The notes below the pieces were generated by a model. It was given only the letters and a program-made list of their open reading frames with translations. It had not been told where the DNA came from and made no database searches. Below are positions 1-45,451 of a stretch of 64,000 nt of DNA, piece after piece (position 1 is the stretch's first letter; each line of letters opens with the position of its first letter). The position numbers and the translations under genes are program-made. The stretch covers positions 16,637,857-16,701,856 of the forward strand of contig OX393569.1 of NCBI GenBank assembly GCA_947652115.1. The letters run 5' to 3'. This DNA comes from Blastomussa wellsi. Taxonomy: Eukaryota > Cnidaria > Anthozoa > Scleractinia > Plerogyridae.

Positions 1-299
1 AAATCAGAGGTAATTGAAATATGTGTTTTACTGAGTGAAGCAAATCTAATAGACTCAACCTTTGGTTCAAGTTTTTGGGAGGCCCAAAAAAAACATTTCG
101 TAGTTGCCTTTTGCCTCTGTTTCAAAACAAGTCTTTGTGCAATGGTTATTGACATGGACTCTGAAACATAAATAAACAAAATAAATAAATTAGAACTTCT
201 ATAGCACGAGAATCACAAGAAGATGCTCTCTTGTGCTTTAGAATACAAATCTCAACTGTCTAATTACAATACGTCAAATAAAAATAAAGTTTAAATGAG

Positions 300-490
300 G
301 AGTAGTCCATGTTAAAACCCTGGCCTGGGTCCTTAGGCAAGACACTCGCATAGTACCAGGTACCTCTCTCCACCCAGGTGTATAAATGGATACTGGAAAA
401 TTTAATGCTGTTGGGGAACTCTGTGATGGACTAGGGAGGAGTGGTACAGGAACTGGGAGGAGCTCCAGGCAGTATGAGCCATTTTGCCTG
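300..490 (+). repeat. 5'-truncated SINE fragment
   Basis: The segment carries the body motif TTAGGCAAGACACT, followed by ACCCAGGTGTATAAATGG. Both recur in the fuller tRNA-headed copy at 12271-12570. The tRNA-like head is missing, as expected for a 5'-truncated insertion. Confidence 0.55.
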
Positions 491-559
491 GCATTTGCAT
501 TATATTTTCTACAACATCTGCTATTCCTGTTTCAAACAAACTAGATACTTATAAAGTAG

Positions 560-795
560 CGGAGATACAACATAAGCCCTGATTGGCCGATAGGTATGTT
601 TAGATAAGAGTATGTAAACACGGTTGACATTTCAGATTTGGGTGTATTTTGCCAAATATTTTATAAAAGCAGTAACAGAGGACTTTTCTCATCTAAACAC
701 GTGGGAGATAATGTGGGAAAACCTGAGATTGATGAAAACCCAAGACACAGTTGAGGGTTTGCACAACTGTCTCGAAAAGACCTCTATTGTTTAAA
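560..795. repeat. Dispersed repeat, copy 1 (partner at 9093-9375)
   Basis: Shares ordered blocks with 9093-9375: a TTGGCCGATAGGTATGTTTAGAT-like start (TTGGTTGATAGG in the partner), AAATATTTTATAAA, a TCATCTAAACAC block, and GAGGGTTTG near the end. Part of it can fold on itself. Probably a short non-autonomous DNA transposon. Confidence 0.5.
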
Positions 796-1019
796 TATTG
801 ATCAGAAGTAATTTTCCCAATTTAGAGAGCCCATCTCTGACAAAAAAAGGTCAAATTTGATAACCCATCACAGACATGGACTGGAAGGTCAAAACTAGGG
901 CCCCAGCGATTGACACATAGCTGTATAGCTTAATATATCACATGGTATGATCCCTCTCTCTGGTAACTTATACACTGTAGCCTTTGTTGTGTTTAAATAA
1001 ATCATTGTTTCTGGCTTAG

Positions 1020-1568
1020 GTTTGCAACAATGAGGAACATGACAAGTCAGATGTGGTGATAATTGGTGGACTTGTTGAGTCATTCTTGATGGTGGACAAT
1101 GAAGTGAGGAATGCAGGCGTCGTAGGGCTTGCCATCGCAGGCAATGTGGAAGCCATTTCCATGGTGCATCATGGTGAAACTGCAGAAGGGGTACAACAAA
1201 GCTTGAAGCAGTTGAAAAAGTCTGGTATTTCGTGTGAAAAGAATACGGCTTGTTTCATGGTGTCCTGTATTGGTCGTGGTGAAAAGTTTTACAATGCAAA
1301 GAATGTCGAGACTGGAATTTTCCGACAGGAATTTCCTGGTATACCTGTGGTTGGTTTCTTTGGAAACGGAGAGCTGGGCTTGGATCTGCATTCATGTGAG
1401 GGAAAGCTTGAAAGGGACGGTCACTTTCTGCACTCGTATTCATCAGTATTTTGCTTGTGTTCCTTGTCGTCACAATCAAGTGACAGTTTTACTGATCAAG
1501 GAACAGTTGCATCACATTCAAAAGAGCCTGATGTGAAGATGAAGCTGTGCTCAAGTCAGTCTACATGA
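1020..1568 (+). CDS. FBXO22: FBXO22-like protein, 3' terminal exon (partial gene)
   Basis: Terminal coding exon of an F-box only protein 22-like gene; all earlier exons lie left of the window. A polypyrimidine stretch and AG at 1018-1019 give the acceptor, and the frame is open from 1020 to TGA at 1566-1568. The protein has the FIST C-terminal pattern of FBXO22: a cysteine/glycine motif CFMVSCIGRG, then an FPGIPVVGFFGNGELG stretch, then an HSYSSVF motif near the end. FBXO22 is the substrate adaptor of an SCF ubiquitin ligase (established for the vertebrate family); the F-box itself would be in the missing N-terminal part. The last roughly 40 residues are serine-rich and less conserved. Polyadenylation signals are plausible near 1789 (AATAAA). 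The family call rests on remembered motifs, not an alignment. Confidence 0.72.
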   Translation, partial: VCNNEEHDKSDVVIIGGLVESFLMVDNEVRNAGVVGLAIAGNVEAISMVHHGETAEGVQQSLKQLKKSGISCEKNTACFMVSCIGRGEKFYNAKNVETGIFRQEFPGIPVVGFFGNGELGLDLHSCEGKLERDGHFLHSYSSVFCLCSLSSQSSDSFTDQGTVASHSKEPDVKMKLCSSQST

Positions 1569-1828
1569 CTCAGTAGTGGACCGTATTGTTGATTGTTCAA
1601 ATTCTGTTGATGAAAATGTAAAATGTTTTAATAGTGACTCTGGCCAGTAAGGCAGCTTTAAAAAAATGATAAATCAGTAATTAAATATATGTTTAAATGT
1701 TTATAAAAGACCTACCATATGTGTATCAAATTAGAAAATGAAAAGCAGTAAATATTAATTAACCGAACTTCTTAATGCTGATCAGTTGAATAAAAACATT
1801 CCATTACATCGCTGCCTTAAAGAGTGGT

Positions 1829-2168
1829 AAAGTGTGACGTCAGAAATATTTAAATTTTTGAAATTACGGGATTCATTAAGATCTTTAGAAAGTACATGAT
1901 GAATGCCTACATGCCAAAAATCAGCATCTTATGTCAAATTGGGGGTGAGATATTTGCCCTTTTCTAAACGGTTTAGAACAGAGACAAAATTACAAGGATT
2001 TGTATGGAGTCACTGAAGCATGAAAGGGCCAATATCTCACCCCCAATTTGAAATAAGACGCTGATTTTTGGCAAGTAGGCATTCTTCATCATGTACTTTC
2101 AGAATATGTCAGCAAATCCCATAATTTCATAAATTTAGTTTTTGTGACATCATCACTTTACCACTATC
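1829..2168. repeat. Foldback MITE, about 340 bp
   Basis: The two halves are inverted copies: AGAGTGGTAAAGTGTGACGTCA on the left against TGACATCATCACTTTACCACT on the right, with the inner arms around ATTGGGGGTGAGATAT and its reverse complement ATATCTCACCCCCAAT. No ORF. Arms are diverged but clearly complementary over more than 100 bp. Confidence 0.75.
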
Positions 2169-2426
2169 CCCAGACACTGGTTGGTCAAGGCAGGAAAACT
2201 GGGAGCACAGAACCCCCACAATGCCAAGTGAACCACACAATACCTGTCCCAAAATGCAAAGCATGACCAAGGAGAGATTCCTGGGGATGAGTCAGAGAAC
2301 TTTCTGTTTTCTGAGTGTGCTTGAACAATGAACAATTGTATCCATTGTTTGAACAGCTGTAGCCTGCTGCAGTACATAGTTTGTCAGCAACCTTCCTTTG
2401 ATGGTAGGGTCAGAAAGGAACTCATT

Positions 2427-2755
2427 TTCATCCCCATAGCCCTTTTCGTTTCTCTTAGCCGGCAGGGCCTTGGCACGAAAAACGAAGGGCTCTGGGGACA
2501 TACGATTTTCAAAAAAATTCGAATTTTCTTTATTGGCTGTTGAGAACAAAGAAATCTTAAACGGAAGTGAAAATGTTTGCCGGCCGCCTTATTACAACAC
2601 ACAACATATAGAACCATCAATGCTATATACATGAAGTCCGGAAGTCCTAGAAGCTTGGACTTGAAATCGTATGTCTCCAGAGCCCTTCGTTTTTTGTGCC
2701 AAGGCCCTGCCGGCTAAGAGAAACGAAAAGGGTTGTGGGGATGAGAATGAAAGGA
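2427..2755. repeat. Inverted pair of a dispersed short element
   Basis: A unit running CCCATAGCCCTTTTCGTTTC ... AACGAAGGGCTCTGGGGACA at 2427-2513 is repeated in reverse orientation at about 2660-2748. Related units occur at 42327-42460, 45608-45772 and 54308-54387, so this is a dispersed family with GGGGACGAGAATG-type ends. Confidence 0.7.
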
Positions 2756-3883
2756 ACTCCCTGTGAGTGAATAGGTGGGGGAAGGTTCTTTTTCTGCCTT
2801 GTCTTTGCCCTGTCTTTGCCAGATAGCCTAGAACATCTGCAGCTTGCTGTACTATAAGCTCTGACATAAAGGTAGGGCTGTGCTGGTGCGCTGAGAAGGA
2901 ACCTCCTGTGAGTTAACAGCCGGGGGTGGAGGTTGTCTTTCTTCCTGCCATGTTTTTGCTCTGTCCTCGCTAGACAGCCAGAACTAAACTCGTTCCCAGA
3001 TCTCTTGTTTGCCAACAAGATACCTGGGAATGATATCAAGCCAGAACAGCTGTAGCCTGGATTATACTATTTTGCAGAATTATAATGTTATAATTATAAT
3101 TATTAAATAAATTAATATAAGTTTTGATATGTTTTTAGGTTATTACTATTATTAGTTAACTTTCAAAGTTAACTTTCAACAGTTAAAACAACATTGTTAT
3201 TGTCATCAAATTTTGTACTTTAAAGTTTTGTTATCTGTAATTATGTAGGGTAATTGGTGTTCATGTTTTGTAGTTGATATTTCATTTCCTGTTATTTAAT
3301 AGTTAAAATAATAATTATTGATATAATACATGAACCACTGATGAGCCTTTGCTCATATTCTTGTCTGCGTTTCAGTATAATTATGTGTGGGCCAAAAACA
3401 AAACAATTTTGTAGGTGAAGTCCATGGCCCATGATCAGCATGCCAATTTATGGTGGGCAGAAATCCTACACTCTTACTCACTCAGGTCCTTAACTAAACC
3501 CTGGGTGACGCATAAGCCATTGATGACTTCAACTCTCCATCCGCTTTTGTGGTGGACCAGCCTTCCTAGTGTATGGCTGCAACTCCTCATTTCACTCTCC
3601 ATTACCCTTTTGCCAAGACTTCTTTAGGTGACCCCTCTTTCATCTCATTACCTGCTGGGTGATACTGTTTACTGGTTTCTTGGCTTAATGTGTTGCCAAT
3701 CCACCTCCACTTGGTTACGTGTCTTATATTGTCAATGAACTTTCATTACTGTCTTTAGCCAGTCGGAATTTCTGCTCATCCAGCCTGCTGCGTACCCTGG
3801 GTCATGCTTGTAAACAAAAACAAAGCTGTGGCTGACTAGCTAGGGCCCTTTAATGTGATTGGCTGAGAATCAAAACAATGCAT

Positions 3884-4052
3884 AGCCTGTTCCAGGCTCT
3901 CAGATAGTGGGGCGTGTGAAGAAATACGCGAGCGAAAGAGGAAAGGCGGGGACGAGACAGGAGACTCTTTGTCCCCTGCCTTTCCTCTTCTGCTCGCGTC
4001 GCTTGTGTATTTCTTCGCGTGCCCCACTATCTGAGAGCCTGGAACAGGCTAA
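3884..4052. repeat. Long hairpin (foldback MITE)
   Basis: The left arm begins AGCCTGTTCCAGGCTCTCAG and the right arm ends CTGAGAGCCTGGAACAGGCT, its exact reverse complement; pairing continues inward through GAAGAAATAC/GTATTTCTTC and GAAAGGCGGGG-type blocks. The whole is about 169 bp with a short loop. Confidence 0.8.
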
Positions 4053-5049
4053 ACAATGCACTGTGCACATGCTGCAAACATCGGTCCTGATCAGAGTCTG
4101 CATTCTTGATGCTGAGCAAAAGAAAACCTGGCTCGATCTGGGGACGAGATCGTCTTAGCTGAAAAAGTCATATCCCTTTGCAGATTATATGTTTTAGATA
4201 TACGTAGAGGCGCTGCTTTATTGTGTACGTTGTGTGATTTTTGATGAATAATTTATGCAGTTGTTAAATACATTATGTGATCAAATGTGATTTGAGGTGG
4301 ATTGTGCAAAATTGCACAAGTTATATCAGGCCCTGTACTGTTTCATGTCACTGATATGATCAACAGTAACATAAAAAGACTTTTGGTACACAAACGTTTT
4401 TGTTAATTACAAATTGACACCTACTATGTTTTAATTCATTTAATTTGATCGTCAGATAACTGAATGCCTACCTTTGAATAGGAGAATCTTTTTATGGAAA
4501 CCACGATTTGACAAGAGCATTAACATTATTATTGTAGTCCACTTATGAATACTGTTTTTTCCATCTTTTAAACTAGACTGGAGATCTTCCCTTAGCAAGC
4601 ACAGGTGTTACAAAGTTTCAGTTTCCTGTGTTCTTTTGCTTCCTGTTTCAACCCAACTGCTGCTAGGGTGTTAAAATACAGTGATTAAAGAAATATTGTT
4701 AAATTTGATTTAAATATTAAAAAATTGCCATTTTCAACCTCTGATTCATGTCTATTAAATGTCCTGGCATTATTTTAATAGCCCTCCACACACCTTTCTC
4801 CTGGGTCCAATCCCCCTCCCCCTGCTTCAGAGAATCAAACACCTGTTCTTTGAATATTAAAAATCGTTTGTTTTTTATAGTCTTTTATCTGAGCTGACTT
4901 GCAGTTAAGAATTTTGAACTTTGCTCCCCTTGGCTAGACAGGTTGGGCTCTGGGTCTGGCTAGCAGCTAGATTCTTTGGGGATACACTCCAAAATTGGAG
5001 AAACGTAAATAATTTCTAAATTTAACATCTTTAAAACGGAAATCAGAAA

Positions 5050-5316
5050 ACTGTTCTTTCACTTTTAAGGGTTTTCAGCGATTATTTCCCTGAATCATGT
5101 GAAATTGACGAGGAAGCGATTGTTCATACTTGCAGTTCATGTGGAACGCACGAGAAGTCACGTGGTACCGGCTTTTTCACACCAATCGGAAAGCGCGAGT
5201 TCGCCATGAGCTCATTGTTGCTGGGAATGGCGATAGAGTTTGCTAAATTTTACCCTAGTTTTAGTTAAACTTTACACATTGTTTTTACGTTTTAAACAAT
5301 TTTAGTCTATGCAACA
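5050..5316 (+). promoter_or_regulatory. Probable S6K promoter and 5' untranslated region
   Basis: The sequence just before the ATG is locally richer in CpG (CACGAGAAGTCACGTGG, TCGGAAAGCGCGAG) than the DNA around it, and contains a CACGTG E-box at about 5159. No TATA box is seen. The ATG at 5317 has an ACA ATG G context. Assignment is by position only. Confidence 0.35.
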
Positions 5317-38676
<33,360 letters not shown>

Positions 38677-38866
38677 CCTTAACTTTACACTAGAAATTAA
38701 TTTTTAATATTAATTTGTACATTATCATACTTGAATGAATGTCTGGGAAATTTTTGCACCACAAGGCAAATTGTCTCTCACCATCTTTGGTAATAATATA
38801 CGATTTCTTTTAATATTGTCACTGAAGTGGCAAAGCAGATAATTTTCTTCTTTGTAAACTTCTATT

Positions 38867-38945
38867 TAAGATAGTTCTTGACAATAATCTCTTACAGGGA
38901 GAGTAGTTATTAAGATAGTCCTTGACAATAATCTCTTACAGGGAA
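38867..38945 (+). repeat. 44-bp tandem duplication in the S6K 3' region
   Basis: AAGATAGT(T/C)CTTGACAATAATCTCTTACAGGGA occurs twice in a row, differing by one base. Confidence 0.8.
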
Positions 38946-39237
38946 GTTAGTTAGAAAGTTGAATGCAGGGACAGGATAATTATTTGTTGTATAGATCGTT
39001 CAAAGCCACAATTGTTTTGAGTGTGTGTTCTTTGTGTGGAAGAAATTCAACAAAGTCCTACAGCTCCACATGTATGCTTTACCTAGACTCGCTTGAATAG
39101 TGATATCAAACCAACAGAAGCAGCCATTTTTTGTTCCAGTTTCTTCGCTTTGACAACAGGCAGAAAAAGTAACAGCCTTCATCAAATACTTGATATTGAG
39201 CCAAGTGAGCCCAAGATTGCAAACATGATGTATGTTC

Positions 39238-39932
39238 TGTAAATCCTCTTTCAAGCCACCCTCTAATAAGCCACCCCTCTAAAAAAGACTTTTATTAAGC
39301 CAACCCCCTCTTTTAAGTCACACAACCCCTTCCCCTTCAGAAAAAATGCACTCCATGTCAGTTCAGTACAATGATTTATTTACATCTTGGAAATTCAATT
39401 TGCAATGTGTTTATGTATGTTTATTTTATACCAAAACAGTGGATAGCGTTTTTGGTGTGTTGTGATTGGCTATTCAAACACGGGATATCCGTTGCTGTTC
39501 ACCTTCTCGTAAATAATCGAGTTGAATAAATGAGTTAAAATAATCATTTTTGAGCTATATTATCTCACTGTTTTAGTATATACTAAAGCAACTATTGTTT
39601 TTAGTGTCCATGGCTAGTGGTGGATATTTATCTTACTTCAGAAAAATATCCACCACTAGCCTGCCACCTCCACTTCGGTGAAAGTTTTAACCGGTAAATA
39701 TCATTGATTGGGTGATGACAAGAAGTGAACTGTTGCAGATATATAACACTTGCCTTTAATTCTGAGATAACAATGCATGAATAAAGTTGTCACACGCTAC
39801 TGTATCCTGGTAGTGTACACCATGCTGTATTTCGCTAAATTAATAAAGCACCCCCCCCCCTCTTATAAACCAACCCTTGAAAGTACCTGAACTTAATAAG
39901 CCAACCAGGTGGTTTAATAGAGGATTTACAGT
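39238..39932. repeat. Non-autonomous DNA transposon with TGTAAATCCTCT ends
   Basis: Left TGTAAATCCTCTTTCAAGCCACC is mirrored by AGGTGGTTTAATAGAGGATTTACA on the right. Just inside both ends are repeated AATAAGCCAACC-type blocks. A second hairpin, GGCTAGTGGTGGATATTT (39609) against AAATATCCACCACTAGCC (39662), is nested inside and may be a separate insertion. Confidence 0.7.
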
Positions 39933-42326
39933 ACGTAATGGTACAGATAAGACGATTGTTGTCGTGCTGTGTTATTGAGTAGTTAGTGCATAGCCTCATG
40001 CTTCACCGGGATACAAAGTTTATTTATTGGTTTGACAAAATTCAAGGTACACGCATTGTAAGTAACAAAGGCTGGTCCGCTTGTAATAATGCGATTTAGG
40101 CAGATATGAAGTATACCCCGCCATGCATCATTTTAGGTGTAAGCTTTAATAACAGATTATATAGTAGATATTATGATGCTGAAATGCTGATCAAATTGCA
40201 AATGATTAGAATATCGCTACGGAATTTATTTTATGATAGCGCAAATTAGCAACTAGATATACATGAAATTTTGATCTCTTATGTTGGTGAAATATTGCAG
40301 TGATTCTGTTGCAGTGTTTCTTTTTCTCCATTCAAGCAAGCATCAAATTCGACTCTATAAATAATTTATTAGAGCCTAGCTTGTAAACGGCTTCGATTTC
40401 TGCTAGAAAAGAGAATATATTTTTTACAAAGGTAATATAAGGTGCAGTCCATGAAGATTTTAGGATATTTTAGTTTTCAAAGCAGTTTTGCTCAGTTTCA
40501 CGTTCAATGTATTGCTGAGACTTAAATTGCCTAATGATTCCCCAGAGTCGAATCTTAGGAAATGCACAAGAAGGCTAATAGTATTCAATGGCAAAGCACT
40601 TGTAGAACTTCTTAATCCTTTCTTTACACTTTTTAATTGTCACATTGCAAGGCTGTAGTGCACATTAATGTAACCTGATGTGCATTTGTACTTTAAAACG
40701 TTTGTTCAAGAAGTTTATCTTTCTCATTTTTCACAACTTTCAGTTAGGTTAGGTTTTCTATTTAGAACACTTTCTTAACCTTGTTTCTGCTTGCTTTCTA
40801 ACATCATTTTCATTGTCATTCATAATGAAATAACTTTGAAATGAGAACAGTGTGTGTTAGCTATTTGATGCAAAGTTTTTGGTGCATTTTGACAGTTGAA
40901 TATATTTGGAAAAAATGGCATTTTATGAAGTAAGACGAGCAAGATATGTGCCATTTTGATGTCCAAAAAGAATTTTTGTAAACAAACTAATCACTTGAAG
41001 TAAATTAAATATCTGTTCAATTAACACTGCCTGCTGGACAGACATGCAATTTAGTTATGATATTTACTGAGCTTTGTCAATGCAATAATTAATATATTTA
41101 TAATTACAAGATGGTCTATAGTTTGTGAATCTACTTGTTTTAAGTCTGGACAATCTCTTAACTCCAAGCTATGGAGTGTTCTTAAGCTGTTCTTAGTTTG
41201 ACAAGTAACAGTCATCGCAGTCCACTTTATTTTTTGTATTTGAACCTACCTATAAAGTACTCTTGAAAGTTGCCTTGATGGGAAATAATTAATTTTACGT
41301 TAAGAAAACTACTAAATGTTTAAACTCTTCCTTTTGCAAGAGTAATTAACTTACAAATGGAGTAAAATTTCAATTCTTCAATGCCCCAGCAGCCAATCTT
41401 CACTGTTATATAATTTTCAGCAGCTGCTATTCTAGTTAATATTTATCTTAAAACGATGTAGGTTCTATTTATTAAGAAATTGAAAAACACTCTGGTTCCT
41501 AGTTGCTAGTGGAATTATGGGAAGTATTTTGTATGGTCGATTGGATCTTGGGTAAATAGAACCAAATATAGCACTGTCTTCCCAGGATCCTTTAGATTCT
41601 CCCAAATTCCTTCCCACAATTCCACCATGAAGGGAACAGGAGTGAATTGTGTTTCAAGCTTTAAGTTATGCATTTCTATAAATACTTAGAAAGCCACTGT
41701 GCTGTGTAATAGGTCAGATTATTTTAGTTAAAAAAGTTGGATACTTAAAGATCGTTGTTGTCAACAATAAAATTTGCTGATCGTACTCTGATTATTTACC
41801 TGTTGCCATTAATATGCTTGTTGAGATCGCTTCAATTTTACCACAGTTTCAAATTTGAAACCTAATAAAGCTGAATTACCAATACGTGTTGGAAAAGCAA
41901 AGGAATCTGATCTCAAGAAAATGTAAAACAGCCTATTTTTCATGGATCAGTGGGTCTGTTCAAGGTTCCCTTCCTTTTTATACTCCAACTTGTGAATTGC
42001 CTACTGTTTAATGTTACTGTAGCCTGAAAATGGTACCTCTTTCATGATCACCCCCATCCCCTCCCACTGAAGAGTCCACTTTAGTATAGGGAATAATCCC
42101 ACAGAAACTCGTGGAAAAATTGCTTAATGGAGTTGTGAATGTTTTCACTTTGAGATGATTTTCACATGTATTTGTCTGTATGACTATTTTTTTCTTCACA
42201 GTATGGAATGAACAATATTTTGAAGACAGCACACTGGGTGACAACTGGCCAATTTTATCAAAAATTTATCCCTCTTAGATTTGATTATGATGTAGTTAGA
42301 CTAGTTACAGTTGTGAGTACTCAAAT

Positions 42327-42460
42327 CATTCTGGTACCCATAGCCCTTTTCGTTTCTCTTAGCTGACGGGGCGTGGGCACGAGAAACGAAGGGCTCCTTC
42401 GTTTTTCGTGCCAAGGCCCCACCGGCTATGATAAACGTAAACGGCTATGGAGACGAGAAT
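42327..42460. repeat. Short foldback element
   Basis: ATTCTGGTACCCATAGCCC on the left pairs with GGCTATGGAGACGAGAAT on the right; the centre has GAAACGAAGGGCTCCTTCGTTTTTC. Same family as 2427-2755. Confidence 0.75.
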
Positions 42461-42966
42461 TTAGTCAAATTTGAAATATTTGCGTCACGCAAAATGAATT
42501 GTGGTGGCCTCTGTACAAAACAGTCTGCGCACAATTTCTTACCATTATTTTTGTCTGTAACTTAGTTTGTAAAATAAGCAGTATGTTTTATTGGAGGCCA
42601 GCCTCTAAAATTAGTATTTTAATGCTGTCCACGTTATTTATAAAAATTGACATTTCGTTTTCAAATTCATATCGATCCATACTTGGAATTTACGAATTGG
42701 GAAACACTGCAGTCTGCCAAGGACGTCACAACCTTGTTTCCAGTTCTCTCCAGATCTCTCCCTCGTGGAAAGAGAGCAATCTGGGAATGACGTTGCTTCT
42801 TACAGACTTCAGAAGATGTCACTAAGAATAAGCTAGTTTCAGACTTTTGAGGTACACTTTATGTAACTAGGACAGTCTTAGCATTCTAGGAACGTTATAA
42901 AATTGTAAGAATAGTTTCGACTTTCTACCTCTGGGAGTTTGATCCAGAGATTCAGGGCTATTTGTT

Positions 42967-43427
42967 TCATTCTCGTCCCCAGAGCCCGCTGTTCTTTTGG
43001 CCGGCACCAAGAACACGGACTCTGGCGTGGACCGATTTTTGGAGCATGCGCATAGTACATTGTTTTCATTCTCGTCCCCAGAGGACGCGATCCTTTTGGT
43101 CAGCACCAAGTATCACGACCTCTGGCCACCCCAGCCTTTGAGCATGCGCAGAGTACTCGTTCTCTAGTTTTCAGCCAATCAGAGTTGTCAGATTCGACAA
43201 TGAGTCCGTTATTCGCGGACTTCCGGTTTTGGAGACGGCCAGAGGTCGTGATTCTTGGTGCTGACCGAAAGGATCGCGGCCTCTGGGGACAAGAATGTAG
43301 GGCAATCAGAAAACAAAAAAAGTTTTGAGTCTGCGCAGTACGGCCGGAAGTCCGTGAAATGCGGACTTCCGGGATCGTGTTCTTGGTGCTGACCAAAAGA
43401 AAAGCGGGCTCTGGGGACGAGCTTGGT
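42967..43427. repeat. Nested inverted repeats of the GGGGACGAGAATG family
   Basis: Outer arms: TTCTCGTCCCCAGAGCCCGC at 42970 and GCGGGCTCTGGGGACGAG at about 43407. Inner arms: TTCTCGTCCCCAGAGGACGC at 43071 and GCGGCCTCTGGGGACAAGAA at about 43277, with CAGCACCAAG/CTTGGTGCTGA inside both. One copy appears to have inserted in another. Confidence 0.75.
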
Positions 43428-45451
43428 CCCCAAAACCACCTGGGCCTGCGGGTCTTGCGACGAGAATGCATTTGTTTTTACTTTCAGGCCAGTACTGTTA
43501 AAAAATGTTTTATGACCCATTTCTAGAAAACAATAGCTTTCTAGTTGCTCGTCGTTGTAATGAATCATCATCAAAACAAATGTCCTATTGAATTTTATTT
43601 TAATAATTTCAATTACCCCATTTATTGGACATCTTCATTTGAATGAAGTTTTCACGCAAATTTCAGAGTATAATTTGTATATGGTTGGTGTCAATTCCTT
43701 CTTTTAGAGTCCAAGTATTGCTGTTTTCCTTTGGTGGGAAGCTGAGGGGTTGGAGTTAGAAAACCAAAGATTGACAAGGTTGCCATTATCTCGTAGTTGT
43801 TCCAGATTAATACTTTTACTGGCTGCTGTTTTAGGACTAGGGTAGTTTTTCATTTTTGACGCCTTTCTATTGTGTTGCAATATTTAAAATGGGTGATTTC
43901 TGCTCGAAAAGTTCGTGTGAATAAACATTTACACAGGAATATAGCCTTTTGCTACACACGGTCAAATGGTAAAATATCCGCCATACTGGAGGGCAAGCTT
44001 ATTATTCCCGCAAAAGGACATCCAAAACAAGGAAAAGTCAAGCATGACAAGTTAAGGTCGCTCTGTTTCGGAGGCTGTCGCGTTGCTCCCCCTCCGCGTA
44101 ATTAATTCAGTTGGTAAAAATCGTGAGATATCACACCAACGTTCTTAAAAATAGATTACATATACCCAATGATAAAAAATAAACTAAAGAAACAAGTAAA
44201 TAAATAACCAATAAATAAGCAAACAGCATCTAAATTAATAGCCGTTTACATTCATGATCGTTTGTTGCAAAAGGCGTATTGTTTTCACACCCCAACCCAC
44301 AACTGGTGCGCCGCAGATCGTGTCTTGAGCTGTACACTAGCACGCAACAGTAATAGGCTTAAGTCAGACTTCTAAATCGGCCGATGGGAGGGGTCCTCTT
44401 ACTGAGGGTTTATTACAAAGCAAGCGTTTTTTTGCAACCTCGTCCCCAGGGTGACTTTGAGCACCTTATGCAGGTGTAGCGAACTTGCAGTCAGACCTTA
44501 AGAAAACTCAACTGAACAGTAAAGTACGATCACACTTTTAATAAGTATATTATTTTTTGATAGCTCCACTAACTTATACACACTTTCTTATACAAATCTT
44601 AAGTTAAAATATAAAGATACTATTTACACTGTTGGTATATTAAAAAAGTAAAAATAAAACTGTTGAACGCGCCACACTACGAAGTTGTCGGCAATGTAAG
44701 TAACGCGGATGGAAATTTTTACATGATTGATACTCTTTAGCAGCGACTGTCTGTATAGTTGCATAAAAGGCATCTGTGTCACTGTAAGAACATTCGAACA
44801 CAATGCCGTTTACCTTGCACTTCAACATGTTTTATTACAAACTGTAGCCTTCACTTAATTTCCTGTCGCTCAGATCTGTAATTGCTTGAAAACTTGTGTA
44901 TCTCTCTTTAACCAATCAGAGTTAAGACACTAAAATTTTGGTCCATCAGATGCATGACTTGGCTAACGCAAGTTTTCCCGCGCTTTGCATGTACCCGGCG
45001 GTTGCAGTTTTGCTTTGAACTCTGTCAGCTCTGATTGGTTAACGACACTTTCCCGCCGTTTGTGATTGGATAATTAATCTGGCTTTAGTTTCACCGCCAT
45101 AAGATACCCTAAAGTCTTTTATTTTCACAAAAGTTTTTATTTCGTTATTTATCCTTACAAAGTACCGTTAGCTTTCTTCTGCATGAAATTTTTGCAAGTC
45201 CGCTTTGCAATATGATGCTGGCGAGATTTCAACCCTCAGAAAATTAAACTCTTAAAAATAAATGCCTACGTTAATACAATGATAAAATGGTTCGAAAAGA
45301 ATCCAAATTTCTCATTATAAAACCCACAGTCAGTCCTGCGAAGTTCATTTACAAAAAGAACGTATTTGCACAACGTAAAACGTAAAATTTGATGAAGAAT
45401 AATATTCGCTTGAATTTACACAATTTTAAAATATGATGTAGTGACACGGTG

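Larger units (their letters stand above)
1..1019. other. Intron sequence of the FBXO22-like gene with repeats
   Basis: No coding exon is convincing here. It holds a SINE fragment at about 300-490 and a diverged dispersed repeat at about 560-795 that recurs at 9093-9375. Confidence 0.5.
1569..5316. other. Intergenic region between the FBXO22-like gene and S6K
   Basis: Contains the 3' untranslated DNA of the FBXO22-like gene, three foldback repeats (1829-2168, 2427-2755, 3884-4052), further low-complexity AT-rich DNA, and the S6K promoter region in the last few hundred bases. I see no supported gene. Confidence 0.5.
38677..45451. other. Intergenic region between S6K and the coiled-coil gene (convergent 3' ends)
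   Basis: Holds the 3' untranslated DNA of both genes and several repeats: a 44-bp tandem duplication near 38867-38945, a transposon at 39238-39932, and members of a dispersed inverted family at 42327-42460 and 42967-43427. A plausible AATAAA lies at about 41769. No supported coding sequence. Confidence 0.5.

Noticed and set aside
43872..44105. Coding frame of 77 residues in the intergenic region
   Set aside because: No splice partners, no recognisable domain and biased only by a short GC-richer stretch.
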